DNA of 64,000 nt from Pedobacter petrophilus (lineage in GTDB: Bacteria > Bacteroidota > Bacteroidia > Sphingobacteriales > Sphingobacteriaceae). A model generated the notes under the pieces. The model searched no databases and was not told the DNA's origin. It was given only the letters and a program-made list of their open reading frames with translations. Shown in pieces: positions 1 through 8,788 of this stretch. The DNA is taken from NCBI RefSeq assembly GCF_009674725.1, contig NZ_WKKH01000025.1, positions 1-64,000 of the forward strand, read 5' to 3'. Each line of letters starts with the position of its first letter. Within the stretch, counting starts at the first letter, position 1. Both the position numbers and the translations under genes were made by a program.

Positions 1-441
1 GTAAGAGAAGGCGCAAAGAGCGCAAAGTTGGGTGGTTAGTAAAGTTGGTTTTACTACAGAGCACTGATAACACAGAATTGGGTGGATAGTATAGCGAGGT
101 TTAACCGCAAAGAGCGGTAAGAGAAGGCGCAAAGAGCGCAAAGTTGGTGGTTAGTTAAAGTTGGTTTTACCACAGAGCGCACCAAGGAAGGCACCGGGAA
201 TACAGAGGTGGCGGCGGCTAGTTTATAGCGAAGTTTAACCGCAAAGAGTAGTAAGAGAAGGCGCAAAGAGCGCAAAGTTGGGTGGTTAGTAAAGTTGGTT
301 TTACTACAGAGCACTGATAACACAGAATTGGGTGGATAGTATAGCGAGGTTTAACCGCAAAGAGCGGTAAGAGAAGGCGCAAAGAGCGCAAAGTTGGTTG
401 GTTAGTTAAAGTTGGTTTTACCACAGAGCGCACCGAGGAAG
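1..441. repeat. Nested intergenic tandem repeat, 250-base period
   Basis: Four units begin with the same text (gtaagagaaggcgcaaagag) at 1, 117, 251 and 367. They alternate as A (116 bases), B (134 bases), A, B (partial). The two A units at 1-116 and 251-366 are identical by eye, while the two B units differ at single bases and diverge after about 70 bases, so the array is a 250-base higher-order repeat of about 1.75 copies. All units share the first 60 or so bases. Words such as ccacagag and cgcaaagagcgcaaag resemble short dispersed intergenic repeats of Bacteroidetes. The array may start before the window. Overlapping short open frames here look like repeat artefacts, not genes. Confidence 0.85.
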
Positions 442-507
442 AACACAAAGCTGGATAGACAATCAACGGGAATGTAATTAAAAGAAAGTAGGTAAAGGTG
501 AAAATTA

Positions 508-545
508 CAAAAAAAGACCAAAGCCGTTAAGCCTTGGTCTTTAAT
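508..545 (-). terminator. Rho-independent terminator of the pit operon
   Basis: A 9-base-pair stem (513-521 with 534-542) carries the tail AAAGACCAA/TTGGTCTTT. Read on the minus strand it ends in a run of T, directly after the stop codon of the phosphate transporter gene. Confidence 0.75.
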
Positions 546-562
546 ATTTTAAAGGGCGTCTT

Positions 563-1573
563 CTATTTAAAGAAATAAATACCGGCGTAAATAATTGCAG
601 CCAAAGTAGCTGAAACAGGAATGGTTAATACCCAGGCCCAGATTAAATTGATGGTTACACCCCAACGTACAGCGGAAACACTTTTCACTAATCCTACCCC
701 TACAATTGAACCGGTAATGGTGTGTGTGGTAGAAACCGGAATAGCGAAATGCTCTGTAATTCCCAGCGTTACTGCGCCGGCAGTTTCAGCAGCAACACCT
801 TCCAGTGCCGTAACTTTAGTAATTTTTGATCCCATTGTTTTCACAATTTTCCAGCCACCGCTCATGGTACCTAATGAAATTGCAGAGTAACAGGCAATCG
901 GTACCCAAGTTGGTAAGGCTTCAAAATTTGGAATTACTTTAGAAGCGATTAAAGCAGTCGCGATAATTCCCATTACCTTTTGTGCATCGTTACCCCCGTG
1001 GAAGAAACTCAAGGCCGCAGATGATAGTAACTGTAAGCGCTTAAACCATTTTTCTGCTGTTGATGGCTTAGCATAACGGCAGATATTGATAATGATTAAC
1101 GTGATCACCACCGAAATTACCATACCAATTATTGGTGCCAATACAATGAATGATACAATTTTTACCACATAACTCATGTTTACGGCATCCAGCGGACTAG
1201 CGCCAGTAAGCAAGGCATGTGTCATACCAGCACCTGCGAAACCGCCGATAAGTGTATGCGATGAACTGGAAGGAATACCGTACCACCAGGTTAACAGGTT
1301 CCAGATAATTGCGGCAACAAGTCCGGCAAGAATCACTTCCAGTGTAATATAATTTTCAATTACCGTTTTAGCAACCGTGTTGGCTACCTTATGATCGGTA
1401 AAATAAAAGTAAGCAGCAAAATTGAAAAGTGCAGCCCACAAAACCGCCTGAAAAGGCGTAAGAACTTTTGTAGAAACAACCGTTGCGATCGAATTCGCGG
1501 CATCGTGAAAGCCATTTATGTAATCGAAAGCAATGGCCAGAATTACAACAACAACCAATAAGGTAGTTACCAT
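563..1573 (-). CDS. pit: PiT-family inorganic phosphate transporter
   Basis: A low-affinity inorganic phosphate permease of the PiT family in the inner membrane, which in known members moves metal-phosphate or cation-coupled phosphate. The protein has 336 residues and is hydrophobic throughout, with about ten membrane segments. The family signature is visible near the N-terminus (GFHDAANSIAT, residues 22-32) and its inverted-repeat partner in the second half (FFHGGNDAQK, then PVSTTHT near the C-terminus). It is shorter than E. coli PitA, as is usual for this phylum. It lies 12 bases downstream of the DUF47 gene, and the two form an operon that starts behind a PhoP-like repeat. Regulation by phosphate is inferred from that site. 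Confidence 0.93.
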   Translation of the reverse strand: MVTTLLVVVVILAIAFDYINGFHDAANSIATVVSTKVLTPFQAVLWAALFNFAAYFYFTDHKVANTVAKTVIENYITLEVILAGLVAAIIWNLLTWWYGIPSSSSHTLIGGFAGAGMTHALLTGASPLDAVNMSYVVKIVSFIVLAPIIGMVISVVITLIIINICRYAKPSTAEKWFKRLQLLSSAALSFFHGGNDAQKVMGIIATALIASKVIPNFEALPTWVPIACYSAISLGTMSGGWKIVKTMGSKITKVTALEGVAAETAGAVTLGITEHFAIPVSTTHTITGSIVGVGLVKSVSAVRWGVTINLIWAWVLTIPVSATLAAIIYAGIYFFK

Positions 1574-1585
1574 GTTTGTGTTTTA

Positions 1586-2227
1586 TTAAGCGTTTTTAAC
1601 CAGGATAGTTTCAAGTACATTCGCTACGTCTTCACACTTGTCTGTCGCTTTCTCTATCGTTTGTAAAACCTCTTTTTGTTTAATTAATTCGATTGCATTG
1701 GTTTCATATTCAAATAAACGGGCAACCGCCAAAGTAAATACATAGTCTGCCTGGTTTTCGCCGCTGTTAATGCGGATACAAGCATCTGCAATTACACGAA
1801 TATTTTTGAAACTGCGCAATTCTTTAATCGCCTTATCAATATCAGTACACATTTCTACCAATAGCTCAGCGATTTTTACAATTGGCTCGTTAATGGTGTT
1901 CATATTATACATTTGCATGCGATTTGCAGTGCCGTAAATATAATCTGCAACATCATCTACCGCAGTAGCCAGCTGGTGAATATCTTCACGATCAAATGGT
2001 GTGATAAAGTTCCTGCTCAGCTCTAAGAAAATTGAATGGGTAATATCATCACCTACGTGTTCTAAACGTTCAATTTCCTTGAAAATAGTTTTTCTGCTTT
2101 CAGCATCAGCTGTGCTAACCATTTCTAAAAGAGATTCTGCGATTTTTAATGCATTACTGCCAGCTTGCTCAAAAAGAGGATGAAACTTTCTATCTTGAGG
2201 GGTAAAGAACTTAAAAATATTGTTCAT
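1586..2227 (-). CDS. DUF47/PhoU-like partner of PiT transporter
   Basis: A cytoplasmic helical protein of the DUF47 (PhoU-like, TIGR00153) family, 213 residues. These proteins are normally encoded next to PiT permeases and are thought to modulate phosphate uptake, though the mechanism is not settled. The sequence is almost all helix, with acidic segments (E.ERLEHVGDDITH near residues 50-62; TAVDDVADYIYG near 87-98) that match the metal-binding E/D-rich repeats of PhoU-like bundles. It is the first gene of the operon, 12 bases before pit. Its start codon is 20 bases from a good -7 promoter element. Confidence 0.88.
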   Translation of the reverse strand: MNNIFKFFTPQDRKFHPLFEQAGSNALKIAESLLEMVSTADAESRKTIFKEIERLEHVGDDITHSIFLELSRNFITPFDREDIHQLATAVDDVADYIYGTANRMQMYNMNTINEPIVKIAELLVEMCTDIDKAIKELRSFKNIRVIADACIRINSGENQADYVFTLAVARLFEYETNAIELIKQKEVLQTIEKATDKCEDVANVLETILVKNA

Positions 2228-2246
2228 GTTAATTCTTAATATGTTA

Positions 2247-2283
2247 CAAAGCTACACGCTCAATGTTAAGTTAATGTTAAGTT
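2247..2283 (-). promoter_or_regulatory. Promoter of the phosphate operon with PhoP-like box
   Basis: Read on the minus strand there is a perfect direct repeat TTAACA-N5-TTAACA (plus-strand TGTTAA at 2264-2269 and 2275-2280). This is the layout of the PhoP box known from Bacillus. It is followed after 9 bases by TAGCTTTG (2247-2254), an exact match to the Bacteroidetes -7 consensus TAnnTTTG. The box occupies the -33 region, where a typical TTG is lacking, which fits an activator-dependent promoter. The surrounding gap (2228-2557) shows no gene and no other clear signal for the plus-strand gene. Confidence 0.55.
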
Positions 2284-2557
2284 ACAGATTATTATTAAGG
2301 ATTCAGGCAAATTTATCTAAGTTTCTGATTATCTGCGGATAATAAATCGTATCCCAGGTGTAGCCCAACCTGTTATCGTATGCTATTTATTAAACTACTG
2401 GTTAGAATTAACATTGGGTTTTAAAATTCCTCTTATTGAGCATTGGATTGAGAGTAACCTGATTAAGAGGTGCTTATATCTACCTATAACCGGTTAGACA
2501 AATGGTTGGAAAAAACCTTTCTAACGTTGGTGTGTTTAATAGCGATAACCCACAAAG

Positions 2558-4345
2558 ATGACAGCTCAGAACAGAACCAAACTTTGGGTTTGGATTGGAA
2601 GTATTTTCGGATTGTTAATATTAATTCTGGCTTTCGGCGCCATGTTCATCAGCGCCAGATGGAAGCCTATACTCACAGAAAAGATCAAGCAGAGTGTTTA
2701 TAATGGGTCTAACCATCTTTACACGATAGATTTCAAAAGCATTAACTTAAATGTCGTTACCGGGAGTCTTGCCTTACGGGAGGTTACTTTAATACCGAAC
2801 CAATCAGTTTATGACAGTTTGAAAAAACAAAGGCTGGCACCGACACATGTTTTCGAAATTAAACTTAAAAAATTACAAATTACCAGGGCCAGTATCTTAA
2901 CCGCTTACTTTAAGAAACGGCTGGATATTAATGCCATTATCCTCGATCGCCCATCTATTAACGTTACCTTCAATAGGGTTCCGAAACAGATCGATACGAA
3001 CAAGGTTGAAAAATCACTTTACGGGCAAATCTCCAATACCTTTAAATCTGCCAGAGTTCATGCCATTAAAGTGATCGATGCCGACTTCAGCTACATCAAT
3101 AGCGGTGCCCCTAAAAAAACCAGAAATGTGATCAAACATTTGGATATTACTGTTAAGGATTTCCTTTTAGATTCCCTTTCTGGTAAAGACACTTCCAGAT
3201 TTTATTATACCAAAGATATTTCTTTTGAGATTGCGGGTTATAAATCTGTTACAAAAGATAAAATGTATAACATGAAGGTTGATACCATCAGGGGATCTAC
3301 ATCTTCAGAAAAAATATCAATCAAAGGCCTAAAATTAACGCCCCGCTATCCTGAATTGGAATTTACCAGAAAGTATAGTATTCAAAAAGATCGTTATGAC
3401 CTTACTTTCAATGACATCGAATTTAATGGAATGGATTTTACCAGCCTGAATACCGATGAAAAGATCTATTCAAGGTCTGTAACTATCGGTCCGGCCAAGG
3501 TAGCGGTATTTATGAGTAGAGAGTCGCCACCATCTACCAAACTTGATAAAGGGGAAAACTATCCCCACATGGTACTAAAACGACTAAATATTCCAATTGC
3601 TATTGATACGGTAAGGCTTAAAAACGTTGATGTGAAATATTCCGAATATAGCCCGGCGAGTAAAAAAACCGGTACGGTATTATTTAGTTCGTTAAACGGA
3701 ACTATCCTGAATGTGACCAATGATAGCTTAAAACTAATTAAAAACAACCATGCTAAAGCCAACCTGAATACACTCTTGATGGGTGCCGGAAAGATGAATA
3801 TCAAAATAGATTTCAACCTTACCGATGCAAATGGTGCATTTGGTTATAGCGGAACCCTTGGTGCATTCAACTTCAAAAGGCTTAATTCGCTGGCTACTGC
3901 TTTAGGCCTGGTTAAAATTGAAAGCGGAAATATTCAACATCTTGATTTTAAAGCAAACGGAAATAAAACTAGCGCCTGGGGTTCGATTAATATGCTTTAT
4001 ACTAATCTCAAGGTGAAGTTATTATCAGACAATATCGATGGCGAAGGAACCAAAGAAAAAGGCCTTTTATCATTTTTAGCAAACTCGATTTTAATAAAAG
4101 ATGCTAACCCTATAAAAGGAGACGTTCCCCGGACTGCAACAATGACGAATACCCGACTTAAATCTGCATCCTTTTTTAACCTGATGTGGAAAACCGTTTT
4201 CGTTGGGATAAAGGACATTGTTGGCGTAGGCATCGTGCCTGAAAAAAACCCGGTGAAACAGCAAAAAGATATTGCTAAAAAGATCCGTAAACAAAAAAGA
4301 GCTGATAAACGGGAAGCAAGAAAAGCAAAACGAGAGAAAAATTAA
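2558..4345 (+). CDS. AsmA-like membrane-anchored protein, copy 1
   Basis: A 595-residue protein with one N-terminal membrane segment (about residues 10-32) followed by a long periplasmic region rich in beta strands, ending in a strongly basic tail (residues about 570-595, alternating K/R/A). This architecture resembles AsmA-like proteins, which in proteobacteria form lipid-transfer bridges or affect outer membrane assembly. I see no enzymatic motif. It is a clear paralogue of the next gene: both have a membrane segment, then a P(I/L)LTEQIK-like motif, a NVxTGS(L/A) motif, and a FFxLxW(K/R) segment near the C-terminus. The spacing to that gene is 64 bases, so they are probably co-transcribed. 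Function is otherwise unknown. Confidence 0.7.
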   Translation: MTAQNRTKLWVWIGSIFGLLILILAFGAMFISARWKPILTEKIKQSVYNGSNHLYTIDFKSINLNVVTGSLALREVTLIPNQSVYDSLKKQRLAPTHVFEIKLKKLQITRASILTAYFKKRLDINAIILDRPSINVTFNRVPKQIDTNKVEKSLYGQISNTFKSARVHAIKVIDADFSYINSGAPKKTRNVIKHLDITVKDFLLDSLSGKDTSRFYYTKDISFEIAGYKSVTKDKMYNMKVDTIRGSTSSEKISIKGLKLTPRYPELEFTRKYSIQKDRYDLTFNDIEFNGMDFTSLNTDEKIYSRSVTIGPAKVAVFMSRESPPSTKLDKGENYPHMVLKRLNIPIAIDTVRLKNVDVKYSEYSPASKKTGTVLFSSLNGTILNVTNDSLKLIKNNHAKANLNTLLMGAGKMNIKIDFNLTDANGAFGYSGTLGAFNFKRLNSLATALGLVKIESGNIQHLDFKANGNKTSAWGSINMLYTNLKVKLLSDNIDGEGTKEKGLLSFLANSILIKDANPIKGDVPRTATMTNTRLKSASFFNLMWKTVFVGIKDIVGVGIVPEKNPVKQQKDIAKKIRKQKRADKREARKAKREKN

Positions 4346-4409
4346 TGTGCAGGGTTTAAGAAATACGTTTATAAATGTATATTGCTGTAGAATCCAGTCC
4401 ATTCGTTAA

Positions 4410-6230
4410 ATGCCAGAAACCAGAAGATACAGATATAAAATTATTAAATGGATTGCAGCGACATTTGTTATCGCTTTCGGCCTCCTGGCAGCCATTGCCT
4501 GGTTTTTAAATGTAAAATCGCGCCCACTTCTAACTGAACAAATTAAAACGCTCCTATACAAATCTACAGATAGCCTGTATACCATCAGTTTTTCAAAAGT
4601 TACCACCAATGTTTTAACGGGTAGTGCCACTTTGCAAAATGTTAAGATAACGGCTGATACCGTACGGTTTAAAGAATTAATCCGGTTAAAAAGAGCGCCA
4701 AACAACCTTTACACAGTTACTTTAAAAAAATTAGTCGTAAGGCATTTCCATCCCATCACCCTGTATCGTCAAAGAAAACTTCAAATTGAAGAAGTCATTT
4801 TTGATAAGCCGGAGGTACTTATGATGAACAGGCAGTTTGATTTTAATGAAGACAGGCCCCCCAGGCCAATTAAATCTCCTTACGCTTTCATTTCCAAAAA
4901 TCTGGAAGAGTTCAGAATCAAAGCCATTCGTTTTCAGGATGCGAGTTTTAAATACGTTAATAAAAATGTAAATAAGCTGAATGTATTTGCTATTGACGAC
5001 CTAAACATTACACTTACAGATTTACTGGTTGATTCTACTTCTGCTGATGATCCAACGAGATTCTACTTATTAAAAGACGTAATTATCAACCTCAATGATT
5101 ATCAATACACCACACCCAATAAAATGTACAATATTAAGCTCAATAAGCTCGATTTTCGTGCATCAACCGGGAAGTTACGGGTAAATAAATTTGAACTCGA
5201 GCCACGTTATGATGAAATGCAATTTGCTAAAGTTGCCGGTCATGCCCTTGATCGGTTTCATATCCAGATGAGTGATATTTCCATGAGCGGCATAGATTTA
5301 CCGGTTTACATTAGTAAACAAGAATTACGGGCAAAGGAAATGGGAATTACCAATGGCTTTATTTCTGTATTTAATAATGGAAGCGTTGACCAACAAGTGG
5401 GAGAATTAAAGATAGGCCGGTTTCCACACCAGCTCTTACAGAAGTTAGCCCCGCCTGTGCTGGTACAAAAAATTAAGTTAAAAGATGTTGATGTAAGTTA
5501 CATCATCTATAATAGTGAAAGTCAGCAAAGGGGCAGAATATCTTTTGAGCATACATCCGGCATATTTAAAAATGTAACAAACCTTCCTAAAATTAAGGCT
5601 ATAAATCCAACAATGGAGGCCAGCTTAAATACCCAGCTATTGGGGCAGGCCAGCTTGGATTTGAACTTCAAATTCAATTTAGAATCACCAAAAGGATATT
5701 TTGAATATAAGGGTGTTTTGCACAATTTTAATGCTAGGGTGCTCAATCAGATTACAAAACCATTAGGCCTGGTCAGAATAAACAGGGGAATTGTAGATAA
5801 GTTACAATTTGATTTTAAAGCCGATAATACCGGTGCTGTAGGAAAGGTAGATTTCTATTATTATGATTTATCCGTTGCTTTAATGCGAAATGATCCTGCT
5901 AAGGATCATCTGGTGGCTCGGGGTTTAATTTCAATTCTTGCCAATGCGCTGATCATTAACTCAGAAAATCCAAACCGAAATAATGAGTTCACTTCTTCTG
6001 TGGTGAATTATAAAAAACCTGACAGCTCATCATTTTTCAGTCTGATTTGGAGAAGCTTGTTTGAAGGCATTAAAAACAGTATTGGCATTACCGAAGAAAA
6101 GCAAAATGAAATTAAGCAACATATTGCTAATTTTAAGGAAATGCAGATAAACCACCAGATTAGAAAGCGTAATCGTTTAAAGCGGAGGCAACAGCGGGCA
6201 CGCGAACACAGGCTAAATGAAGCGCGATAG
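4410..6230 (+). CDS. AsmA-like membrane-anchored protein, copy 2
   Basis: A 606-residue paralogue of the preceding gene with the same plan: short basic N-terminus, one membrane segment (about residues 12-32), extended beta-rich periplasmic region, and a very basic C-terminal tail with runs of K and R. Shared blocks include RPLLTEQIK near residue 37, NVLTGSA near 68, and SFFSLIWRSLFEGIK near residue 550. The pair most likely arose by tandem duplication with strong later divergence. An AsmA-like role in envelope lipid traffic is an inference from architecture only. Confidence 0.7.
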   Translation: MPETRRYRYKIIKWIAATFVIAFGLLAAIAWFLNVKSRPLLTEQIKTLLYKSTDSLYTISFSKVTTNVLTGSATLQNVKITADTVRFKELIRLKRAPNNLYTVTLKKLVVRHFHPITLYRQRKLQIEEVIFDKPEVLMMNRQFDFNEDRPPRPIKSPYAFISKNLEEFRIKAIRFQDASFKYVNKNVNKLNVFAIDDLNITLTDLLVDSTSADDPTRFYLLKDVIINLNDYQYTTPNKMYNIKLNKLDFRASTGKLRVNKFELEPRYDEMQFAKVAGHALDRFHIQMSDISMSGIDLPVYISKQELRAKEMGITNGFISVFNNGSVDQQVGELKIGRFPHQLLQKLAPPVLVQKIKLKDVDVSYIIYNSESQQRGRISFEHTSGIFKNVTNLPKIKAINPTMEASLNTQLLGQASLDLNFKFNLESPKGYFEYKGVLHNFNARVLNQITKPLGLVRINRGIVDKLQFDFKADNTGAVGKVDFYYYDLSVALMRNDPAKDHLVARGLISILANALIINSENPNRNNEFTSSVVNYKKPDSSSFFSLIWRSLFEGIKNSIGITEEKQNEIKQHIANFKEMQINHQIRKRNRLKRRQQRAREHRLNEAR

Positions 6231-6280
6231 GTGGCATGTTATTATATGTTTAGCTATATTTAAAAACAAAAAAGACAGAT

Positions 6281-6838
6281 ATGATTATTGTTTTAGTTAT
6301 TCTAATCGCCTTATTTTTATTCGGCATTTTCTTCTATAATGGTTTAATTGGTAAAAAAAACCAGGTTACCAATGCATTTTCAGCCATAGATGTGATGCTT
6401 AAGAAACGTTTTGATTTAATTCCAAATCTGGTAGAAGTGGTTAAACAATATACCACCTACGAACAGGAAACGCTTACAAAAATTGTAGCGCTCCGCACAA
6501 AAGCTACAGCCGGAAATATTTCCGAAGCAGAAAAGGCAACCCTTGACGCGCAACTCAGTAGCAGCGTTAACGGCTTAATGGTCAATGTAGAAAACTATCC
6601 TGATTTAAAAGCAAATACGAATTTTATTAACCTGCAAACCACCTGGACAGAAAGCGAAGAACAAATTGCTGCTGCCCGAAGAACTTACAATTCTGCAGTG
6701 ACCAGTTACAATAATTCCATTATGATGTTTCCGGGAAGCATTTTTGCTGGCATGTTAAATTTTCATCCTATCGCTGTTTTAGCTACCGCGGAAGAGGAAC
6801 GAAAAAACATTAGTGCGAAAGACCTTTTTAACAATTGA
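6281..6838 (+). CDS. lemA: LemA family protein
   Basis: A 185-residue LemA family protein: N-terminal membrane segment (residues 1-20) and a helical periplasmic or cytoplasmic bundle. The family hallmark follows the membrane segment (NQVTNAFSAIDVMLKKRFDL, then IPNLVEVVK), as do the NLQTTWTESEEQIAAARRTYN-type block and the proline-bearing MMFPGSIFA block. The biochemical role of LemA proteins is not established. It overlaps the DUF3137 gene by one base (TGATG), so the two are translationally coupled. This pairing is common in bacteria. Confidence 0.92.
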   Translation: MIIVLVILIALFLFGIFFYNGLIGKKNQVTNAFSAIDVMLKKRFDLIPNLVEVVKQYTTYEQETLTKIVALRTKATAGNISEAEKATLDAQLSSSVNGLMVNVENYPDLKANTNFINLQTTWTESEEQIAAARRTYNSAVTSYNNSIMMFPGSIFAGMLNFHPIAVLATAEEERKNISAKDLFNN

Positions 6839-7794
6839 TGCAAGACTTTTTAGCGGGTAATGTGGCTTTACAAAATACTCTGGCCACCATGGAAGTTGAG
6901 CGCAGGAAAGTTGCTGCCGAGCAAAAAAGGGGTATTATTTACATTGGGATTGGCATTGGAGTTTGCATTGTTGGCCTTTTATTAGGCCTTCTTTTCTGGG
7001 CAGTGCTTGCTGGTTTAATACCCGTTATATATGGTATAATTGTGTTAGTTAAGATCCGCGAAGCAACGAAAGCTTACGAACGCGCTTATAAGCAAAATGT
7101 AATTGGCGAGGCGTTAAAGTTTATCGATCCAAATTTAACTATAAATCCTCTGGATGGAATTTCATCAGATGAGTTCAGTTATGCACAACTGTTTAATAAG
7201 CAGATTGATCGTTACAAAACAGAAGATCTGGTAAGCGGAAAAATTGATAAAACAAGCTTTTATTTTGCCGAGGTTCATGCAGAATACAAAACGGAGCGGG
7301 AAACGAAAGATGGCACAAAAACTTCCTGGATCGATATTTTTAGAGGCATTGTATTCGTTGCAGATTTTAATAAACACCTGAGCGGTGTAACTATTGTTAA
7401 ACCGAAAGATCTGGTAAATACAGTAGGCTCATGGTTTTCAAAAAACATTTTTTCCTTCAGTGATCAGCATGTGATTCAATTGGAAAATCCTGCTTTCGAC
7501 AGAACGTTCGTTACTTATGGAACTCATCAAATTGAATCCCGGTATGTTTTAACACCCGCTATGATGGAACGAATCCTGTATCTTAATGCCAATGCCCTTC
7601 AAAGTATTTCCTTATCTTTTATAGAATCGAAAATGTATATTGCTTTCCCTTTAGATCGAAATTATTTCGAAGCGCCCATATTTGAATCGTTACTTAATCC
7701 GGTTTCTCTAAATACAGATATCAATACCATTCGTTTCCTTTGCGATATTGTAAAAGAGCTTGATCTTAATACCAGAATCTGGGGTAAGGAATAA
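6838..7794 (+). CDS. DUF3137 family membrane protein
   Basis: A 318-residue protein of the DUF3137 family, usually found beside lemA. There are two adjacent membrane segments (about residues 33-72) near the N-terminus and a long soluble C-terminal region. I chose the ATG at 6838, which overlaps the lemA stop codon, over the TTG one codon upstream. No catalytic motif is visible. The gene ends 10 bases before the convergent stop codon of the response-regulator gene. Function unknown. The tight coupling suggests it acts with LemA. Confidence 0.82.
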   Translation: MQDFLAGNVALQNTLATMEVERRKVAAEQKRGIIYIGIGIGVCIVGLLLGLLFWAVLAGLIPVIYGIIVLVKIREATKAYERAYKQNVIGEALKFIDPNLTINPLDGISSDEFSYAQLFNKQIDRYKTEDLVSGKIDKTSFYFAEVHAEYKTERETKDGTKTSWIDIFRGIVFVADFNKHLSGVTIVKPKDLVNTVGSWFSKNIFSFSDQHVIQLENPAFDRTFVTYGTHQIESRYVLTPAMMERILYLNANALQSISLSFIESKMYIAFPLDRNYFEAPIFESLLNPVSLNTDINTIRFLCDIVKELDLNTRIWGKE

Positions 7795-7804
7795 TTGAAA
7801 TGGC

Positions 7805-8170
7805 CTAACTCAAATGTTTTTTAACAATGTCTTCTAATGCAGCAATATCGAAAGGCTTAGAAAGATAGCTATCTGCGCCAGCCTCATCAGCTAATGCAGA
7901 AATATCATTATTTGCAGAGAAATAGATTACCGGGATATGTTTCAATGCAGGGTTGTTTTTTATGGCACGTGTAGCTTGTATACCACCCAAATCAGGTAGC
8001 CAGTTATCCATAAAAATAATATCTGGCATAAAAGCCGAAACTTGCTTTTCTATCTCATTTGCACTCTCTGATGTTTTAATTTCATAACCCGCATCCTCCA
8101 AAATGAATGTACACAGATCTAAAATATCTCTGTTATCATCGAAAACAAATACTTTTTTCGTATCAGCCAT
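7805..8170 (-). CDS. Single-domain response regulator
   Basis: A stand-alone receiver domain of 121 residues from the ATG at 8170, with the acidic pair at D11-D12, the phospho-acceptor D55 in FMDNW, a serine at the switch position (IYFSANN) and the conserved lysine in LSKPF. An ATG seven codons upstream (8191) is possible but adds residues outside the domain. It has no output domain. It is the last gene of the minus-strand signalling operon, 30 bases after cheB. It probably acts as a phosphate sink or as a protein-interaction output for the kinases upstream. Confidence 0.88.
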   Translation of the reverse strand: MADTKKVFVFDDNRDILDLCTFILEDAGYEIKTSESANEIEKQVSAFMPDIIFMDNWLPDLGGIQATRAIKNNPALKHIPVIYFSANNDISALADEAGADSYLSKPFDIAALEDIVKKHLS

Positions 8171-8200
8171 AACTCTATCTCCCGAAGGCAAATCTAACTA

Positions 8201-8788
8201 CTATTTATTAATTAACCCGTTTATAAATGCGGCCATTTTTAAGCTATCCAATATAATACTGGGTTTCGCATAATTTAACGCCTGCTGAGGCATGTACGGC
8301 ATAATAGCTGTTTCCGGATTCTGTATAACCGCTAAACCGCCATATTTCTTCACTATTTTCAATCCTTCTACACCATCTGCATTTGATCCCGACAATAGAA
8401 TACAAACCAATTCATCTCTAAATACCTCTGCAGCAGACTGAAAGGTTACATCGATAGATGGACGGGAATAATTTACCTTTTCTGAATAATCCAATGATAT
8501 CGTGTGGTTATTCTCAATCAGCAAATGGTAATCTGCGGGAACAATATAAATATAACCAGGCAATAATTTCGATTTTTCTTCTGCCTCCTGAACGGTTAAA
8601 CTGGTTCTGTTTTTCAACAGATCCGTTAGCAATGAATCATTGCCAGATTTACGGTGCGTAACCACAAGAATTGGAAAGTTGATCCGGGTACTCAAATTCG
8701 GAAAAATTTCCAGCAAAACATCTAAACTTCCGGCAGAACCTCCAATGACCAAGGCACTACATTTACCATGAATTAAAGTTTCCGCCAT
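8201..8788 (-). CDS. cheB: CheB-type methylesterase, receiver-less
   Basis: A CheB catalytic domain without the usual N-terminal receiver, 195 residues from the ATG at 8788. The serine of the triad is in GGSAGS (residues about 15-20), the histidine in VVTHRK and the aspartate in LSGSNADG. CheB removes methyl groups from chemoreceptor glutamates or deamidates glutamines. The start overlaps the end of cheR by 16 bases, which supports the start choice and translational coupling. Because no receptor is encoded nearby, the substrate is uncertain. In such operons CheB may act on another protein or the kinase itself (inference). Confidence 0.88.
   Translation of the reverse strand: MAETLIHGKCSALVIGGSAGSLDVLLEIFPNLSTRINFPILVVTHRKSGNDSLLTDLLKNRTSLTVQEAEEKSKLLPGYIYIVPADYHLLIENNHTISLDYSEKVNYSRPSIDVTFQSAAEVFRDELVCILLSGSNADGVEGLKIVKKYGGLAVIQNPETAIMPYMPQQALNYAKPSIILDSLKMAAFINGLINK

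Noticed and set aside
1..441. Possible CRISPR array
   Set aside because: The units are 116 and 134 bases, almost fully repeated, and have no short repeat with unique spacers of constant length; no cas genes are near.
54..466. Short leucine/cysteine-rich open frames across the repeat
   Set aside because: They repeat with the DNA unit, overlap in several frames and have no start signal, so they are artefacts of repetitive sequence.
2470..2703. A separate gene upstream of the AsmA-like gene
   Set aside because: The 77-codon frame overlaps the real gene in another frame and matches no family.
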